Below, in pieces: positions 17,336 to 20,901 of a DNA stretch of 20,901 bases; the stretch's first letter is position 1; every line of letters starts with the position of its first letter. The notes below the pieces were generated by a model, which saw nothing but the letters and a program-made list of their open reading frames with translations, did no database searches and was not told the origin of the DNA. Source of the stretch: Gracilariopsis chorda (Eukaryota > Rhodophyta > Florideophyceae > Gracilariales > Gracilariaceae); the NCBI GenBank assembly GCA_003194525.1, contig NBIV01000911.1:1-20901 (forward strand). Reading direction: 5' to 3'. Position numbers and translations under genes: made by a program.

Positions 17336-17995
17336 ATGCTGACGGCAATCGACGCACGGCACAGACCACTGCCGCATTGAGCCGTACGACAGGAGGTTGC
17401 TCCCAACGGCGGATATGCTCCTATCAACATTGCCAGAAATGTTCCCCGCTCAATCGGGCCTGCCGCCGGCCCACTCTTGTTCGGAACCGCGCTGATCATT
17501 TCATACAGCTTCTATTGCATTAGTACTTTTTACATTAAGCGAAGATGTGTGATTTCATGTGATTTCATCCGTCCAATAACACCTCCACATGTCTCAATCA
17601 ATCTGACCCTGACTTGACCAACCCTGCTCTCTATTCGTGCTCAATTTTGTTTGGTAGGGATTTGCAACAAGAGAAGAAGAACATTCTTTTAGCGATCATT
17701 CCGTTTTTACAAGCTAAGGATGAAGCTCGTTTTGTAGCAAAGGTAAGTGTCAATCCCTGATTTATATGCTCGTACCGCCTCATGAAATCAGAGCAAAGAC
17801 ACTTAAGGAGCTCGCAATTCGTATCCAGTTCGTCCCTTCCTTGGTGTGTTCTTCTATTTGTAGACAGAACAATACAGCAAATGGGAAGCAAACGTAATGG
17901 CGGATATCCCTAGCTGGAAGGTAGGGAAAAAGGTGCAAAAGTTTAGGAGTTTCATGCCTCCAGTTAGAGGAGAAGATCCGGTTTCTTACGATTAA
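17336..17995 (+). pseudogene. NDUFA13: NDUFA13/GRIM-19-like complex I subunit, copy B
   Basis: This copy includes the 5' end. From ATG 17336 the frame hits TGA at 17378-17380, then continues in the same frame with VRQEVAPNGGYAPINIARN, the expected N-terminal family motif, and the membrane segment. Either the TGA is a lesion, or the true first exon is elsewhere and an acceptor (CGACAG at about 17386-17391) opens this one. EKKNILLAIIPFLQAKDEA follows the first intron (acceptor TTTGGTAG at 17657), but no GT donor gives the right phase, as in copy A. The second intron (17743-17863) splices cleanly. The C-terminus FMPPVRGEDPVSYD ends at TAA 17993-17995, a more family-like ending than copy A. It is the better-preserved copy; expression is uncertain. 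Confidence 0.82.
17743..17863 (+). other. Spliceosomal intron in NDUFA13, copy B (121 nt)
   Basis: Same donor (GTAAGT) and acceptor (TTGTAG) as copy A, with two extra single bases inside. The 2-nt length difference is harmless in an intron. Confidence 0.85.
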
Positions 17996-18283
17996 CGCTT
18001 GTACGAGAACAATAACCTTTAGCAGCAGGGTAAAGTAGCTTTCTCATGTTTCAAGACAAAAGAGTGTCAATAGAATACATTCTATCAACCTTAATTCTAT
18101 CACTGAACCAGAACACATGCAGATGAAACACGATACAGATGTAGTATGAAAGTAGGCACTGTCTACGTCGCGTTTCAAACAGCGAAAGTCTTCAAAAGCG
18201 TGTTCAGAAGTACCGGTGGCTGCACTTCTGCTCCCTCGCCCCACTAGACTGACGTGTTCTTCGCAGAATCCAGCGTTATCGCG

Positions 18284-19778
18284 ATGTGCTCCCAGAGAAT
18301 CCCCGGCCTACTTCAATCGTGTGCTTTTCTCACATTCCTGGGCTTTGCAAACTCACAGTTCAAGCGAGCCACAAATGTTCAAGCGTTGTAGCAGTACCCG
18401 CGTCACCTCTCTGTCCGAAGTCGAGATGCATTGGTTGTGTGTTCGCAGCATACAGCAGTGCTCATAGTCCCCACAGGTGTTGGGGTGCCATCGGCGGGTA
18501 CGCTAGCGATTCACTTCCGGCTGCAAGACTTCCCCCACGCGTCACTGACACGCTCATTATTCACTCGGATGTTCTGAAAGGCGCACTAATGTATTGGCCA
18601 ATCTCCAATGCGTTATACGTGGAAGGATACGCTCTTGATCGATTTGCTTGTGGAGAAATGGGTCCCAGCCCCAGTGTCATCTACATCAAATCGTCTCAGA
18701 ATAGTACTTGATTCAGGCAGGCCCGAAGAGACCATCCTTCGCCATAGATACACCGCAGATGCTGCCCGTGCTACATTAGGCTTGGATATCACGCACCGCA
18801 CAACAACGTATTTTGACAATTATTTGTCAAAATAGCGTCATCGAAGGGAGGCGCTTCATGGGGGACTACCGCTGATCCAGCGGCTTTGTTGCTTTCAGTC
18901 CAGCACCTCGAAAAGCATAGCTGTCAGGCTATAGCAGTTGTTTCCCAATTTTCTGAGGAAGATCATGTACAACTCGCAAACTACCGATCTGGAAACGCAG
19001 TTGATGCGAATTCTGGTGCAGAAGCAGTGATCAGCCATCTTGTAACTCGAAAGTTCCACCTAACATGTGCGCATTCTCCACCACTTCAACCGCTGCAAGC
19101 AGATGACAGCGTTTCACCAAAGTCAGCAGCGGAAGAGCTTGGCTATACAGTTTTGTCCAGCGTGCTTGTTGAGCTTTCTCGAGCACCTCATCTGGTTTCC
19201 AACAATCGGACGGACGTAGATTCTTCAGTTACTACGGCGGCGAATGTAGCCCTGCAGTGGTGAGGCTACCCAGTAGAGCCGACATGATGGTGATTGCGGT
19301 TAACGAAAATATCACAACGCTCGTTGTCAGAGCATCAAGTGCAGGAATTGATGACTCAACGCTAGTTTATGCGAGAAGTTACGCTGACGCTGCTGGCCTA
19401 GTCGCACCACACAGGGCCCGTATAACTATCTCCTCGCTTCAAACATCTGTAGCTCTTTTAAAGATTCATCCAATAACAGCGCCTTCCACGGATAATGCCT
19501 TGCTTCGCACTTTTGACACAATACAACGTAGAACAAACTCAGTCCCTCTGCAGCAATCCGCGGATAAGATAAATTCAACTTCTTGCATCGCGTATGGCAA
19601 GAGACAAAACAGGCTCATCACGAATTTGGTGCGCCCTGATCGCAATCTCCTAGCGACTAACTTTAGAACAAGAAGATCAGAATACGCAACTCCACCAAGG
19701 AAACCATCGAGGTGCCCGAAGCGCTCTATTCTTGAACCCGGAGACAGACCCGTTCCAAAGTTCATGATCACAATTTAA
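18284..19778 (+). pseudogene. DUF3326 family protein, copy B, interrupted
   Basis: Same gene as at 864-2391. It shares the leader TAG (18389-18391) and the frameshift after CGEMGPSP. It has its own lesions: one G fewer in the run of VPTGVGG (near 18481), one extra A near 18831, and a 34-nt deletion near 19247 that removes VDVLFITTNAFG. Elsewhere it is intact where copy A is broken: VYARSYADAAGLVAPHRARI (near 19363-19420) reads through, and the C-terminal extension is uninterrupted to TAA 19776-19778. Neither copy encodes a full protein in one frame. Confidence 0.88.
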
Positions 19779-20102
19779 GCCAAAGACTAAAGTCCTTTTC
19801 GCGCACGTGGGCCCAACAGCTCTTTGTGAAGGGCGCGGATGACAGAAAAAGAAACGGTGCGTTGCATCCGTGTATACTGATAGCTGTTGAACTATTTCGC
19901 ATGCCGATCGGTCAGGGGTTGGTAGATGGTGGTGAAGAAATGTTTCAGTCCTGAGACTCGGCAGAAGTGTTGGCAAACATCGAGGTGAATTGGGAATCAC
20001 TGTCCGTGTGGAGATAAGGCGGCAGTCAATACCAAACAAGTGCGCTCCGGGGTCTACGTACATACTACGGCTCAAAAGCTTTCGAGAACAAAAAGCAAAC
20101 TA

Positions 20103-20390
20103 ATGAATTTGGAATTCTTTCCTGCTTGGCGGAAGAAGAAGCACACGAATAATCGCAAGACTTTTCGTTCGGCTCTAAGCAACGGGGGCATAGTGAAGGG
20201 GTGGGTGACATTACTGATCACCACTTGGCATGGCTTAGCGGAGAACAAGTGGGTGGCAGTCAGCAGGAACTTAGGGCACAAAGCTGACGCGTTTGAGGAT
20301 GTATCGTTTGCGCGAAAAGAAGACACACAAGTCCTGAAACGAGCTCTACGAATGTTTCGAGACGAGACCGCATTCAAAACGAGTCACTAA
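20103..20390 (+). CDS. Small hypothetical protein, copy B
   Basis: ATG 20103 begins a 95-codon frame ending at TAA 20388-20390. The product is basic, with a KKKHTNNRK patch near the start, a Trp-rich middle (KGWVTLLITTWHG, KWVAVSRN) and a helical C-terminus (EDTQVLKRALRMFRDE). The copy-A counterpart is frameshifted. I recognise no family. It may be one exon of a longer gene together with the frame just downstream. Confidence 0.4.
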   Translation: MNLEFFPAWRKKKHTNNRKTFRSALSNGGIVKGWVTLLITTWHGLAENKWVAVSRNLGHKADAFEDVSFARKEDTQVLKRALRMFRDETAFKTSH

Positions 20391-20395
20391 CTAAA

Positions 20396-20635
20396 GTGAC
20401 TCCCATCACTATAACACAGTCTCCTGGTGACGAAAAACGGTTTCTTGGAGGTGGGAGTGAACTGCAGCCCTCCGGGCTGCACTTCACTTCCACCACGAGC
20501 CTGCCATTTCTAGATATAATAGTAAAGCAGAATCCGAAAAAACGCAGCGGCATTTCTGAGTACAGAGCTATCTGCAAAACTCTCGGCATTGGTGATGAAA
20601 AGAATGAATTTGGGAGCGTCGAGATGCTATGCTAG
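20396..20635 (+). CDS. Small conserved frame downstream, copy B
   Basis: Open from just after the previous stop to TAG 20633-20635, with no ATG until an internal one. It includes FTSTTSLPFLDIIVKQNP and SGISEYRAICKTLGIGDEK, which copy A keeps with conservative changes (Asp/Glu, Ile/Leu). That could mean past protein-level constraint or an exon of the preceding frame. Family unknown. Confidence 0.35.
   Translation: MTPITITQSPGDEKRFLGGGSELQPSGLHFTSTTSLPFLDIIVKQNPKKRSGISEYRAICKTLGIGDEKNEFGSVEMLC
20464..20480. repeat. Short hairpin GCAGCCC-TCC-GGGCTGC
   Basis: Copy-B counterpart of 2941-2957. Here the flanking T and A extend the stem to 8 bp. Confidence 0.6.
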
Positions 20636-20901
20636 TCCTGAAGTGTAAGAACGGGCGTCGTGGAGCCAGACCTAGGCAGATCTCGAGTTTTTCTGACAAA
20701 TACAATCTCAGGATGAGAGTGACACTGTCAAACTAGAACTACCACTGGGCCGAGAGCGACTCTTTATCAGGCAGCTTCACGCTGCATGGCCAGGATTCAT
20801 GATGTTGTAAAACTCGAAAAAAACAGATGATATGATATGAGGGCTTGATCACCAAACGAGGCTTGAATGCGAGAGAAAGTTGAGAAGGAGCGATACGTCC
20901 T

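Larger units (their letters stand above)
17414..20901 (+). repeat. Long direct repeat, copy B
   Basis: Second copy of 1-3352, about 17.4 kb downstream in direct orientation. It continues to the window end. Its last 31 bases (20871-20901) match 4785-4815 with about four mismatches, so the repeat unit extends beyond what is visible. Copy B lacks the zinc-finger block found at 3353-4774. The spacing and orientation suggest a tandem segmental duplication with a period of about 16-17.4 kb, but the outer boundaries cannot be seen. Confidence 0.97.

Noticed and set aside
1..20901. Long repeats as LTRs of a retrotransposon
   Set aside because: The repeats contain host genes with introns (NDUFA13, DUF3326). 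No gag, protease, reverse transcriptase or integrase motif was found between them, and the internal content is unrelated host genes on both strands.

Overview
The window is eukaryotic nuclear DNA, most likely from a photosynthetic protist. A red alga is my best guess, without proof. The reasons are: spliceosomal introns with GTAAG donors and pyrimidine-rich CAG/TAG acceptors (119, 121 and 173 nt); low gene density; no bacterial operon layout; a complex I subunit (NDUFA13/GRIM-19); an Mtr4-type exosome helicase; and a DUF3326 gene, a family I know from cyanobacteria and plastid-bearing eukaryotes.

Layout. A segment of about 3.4 kb occurs twice in direct orientation: copy A at 1-3352 (resuming at 4785) and copy B at 17414-20901 (running off the window end). 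Each carries, on the plus strand, NDUFA13, then DUF3326, then an unrecognised small gene. Copy A is split by a 1.42-kb block (3353-4774) flanked by a 10-bp direct repeat. That block carries a broken CDCA7-type (zf-4CXXC_R1-like) zinc-finger ORF. From 5.5 to 7.15 kb lies a C-rich region with the only long, largely uninterrupted ORF that looks real: a proline-rich N-terminus, a basic NLS-like patch and a charged C-terminal domain. From 8.36 to 9.04 kb (+) is the 3' end of a valyl-tRNA synthetase gene. From 9.06 to 11.15 kb (-) is a full-span phosphoglucomutase-2-type gene, tail to tail with it. From 11.7 to 12.75 kb (+) is an interrupted coiled-coil/NLS ORF of unknown family. From about 15.0 to 16.2 kb (-) is an MTR4/SKI2-like helicase with a large internal deletion. 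The rest (7.5-8.3, 12.8-14.2 and 16.2-17.3 kb) shows nothing I can assign, apart from a weak FG-GAP-like remnant near 7.5 kb.

State of the genes. Nearly every recognisable gene is damaged. ValRS, PGM2, MTR4, both DUF3326 copies and the zinc-finger ORF carry nonsense codons and frameshifts. MTR4 and PGM2 also have substitutions at catalytic positions, so sequencing indels alone cannot explain the damage. Introns are retained, so these are DNA-level copies, not retrocopies. The genes share no pathway. The region reads as a decaying, duplicated, low-constraint stretch of genome (for example a non-recombining or supernumerary region) into which GC-rich, zinc-finger or proline-rich ORF cassettes have been placed.
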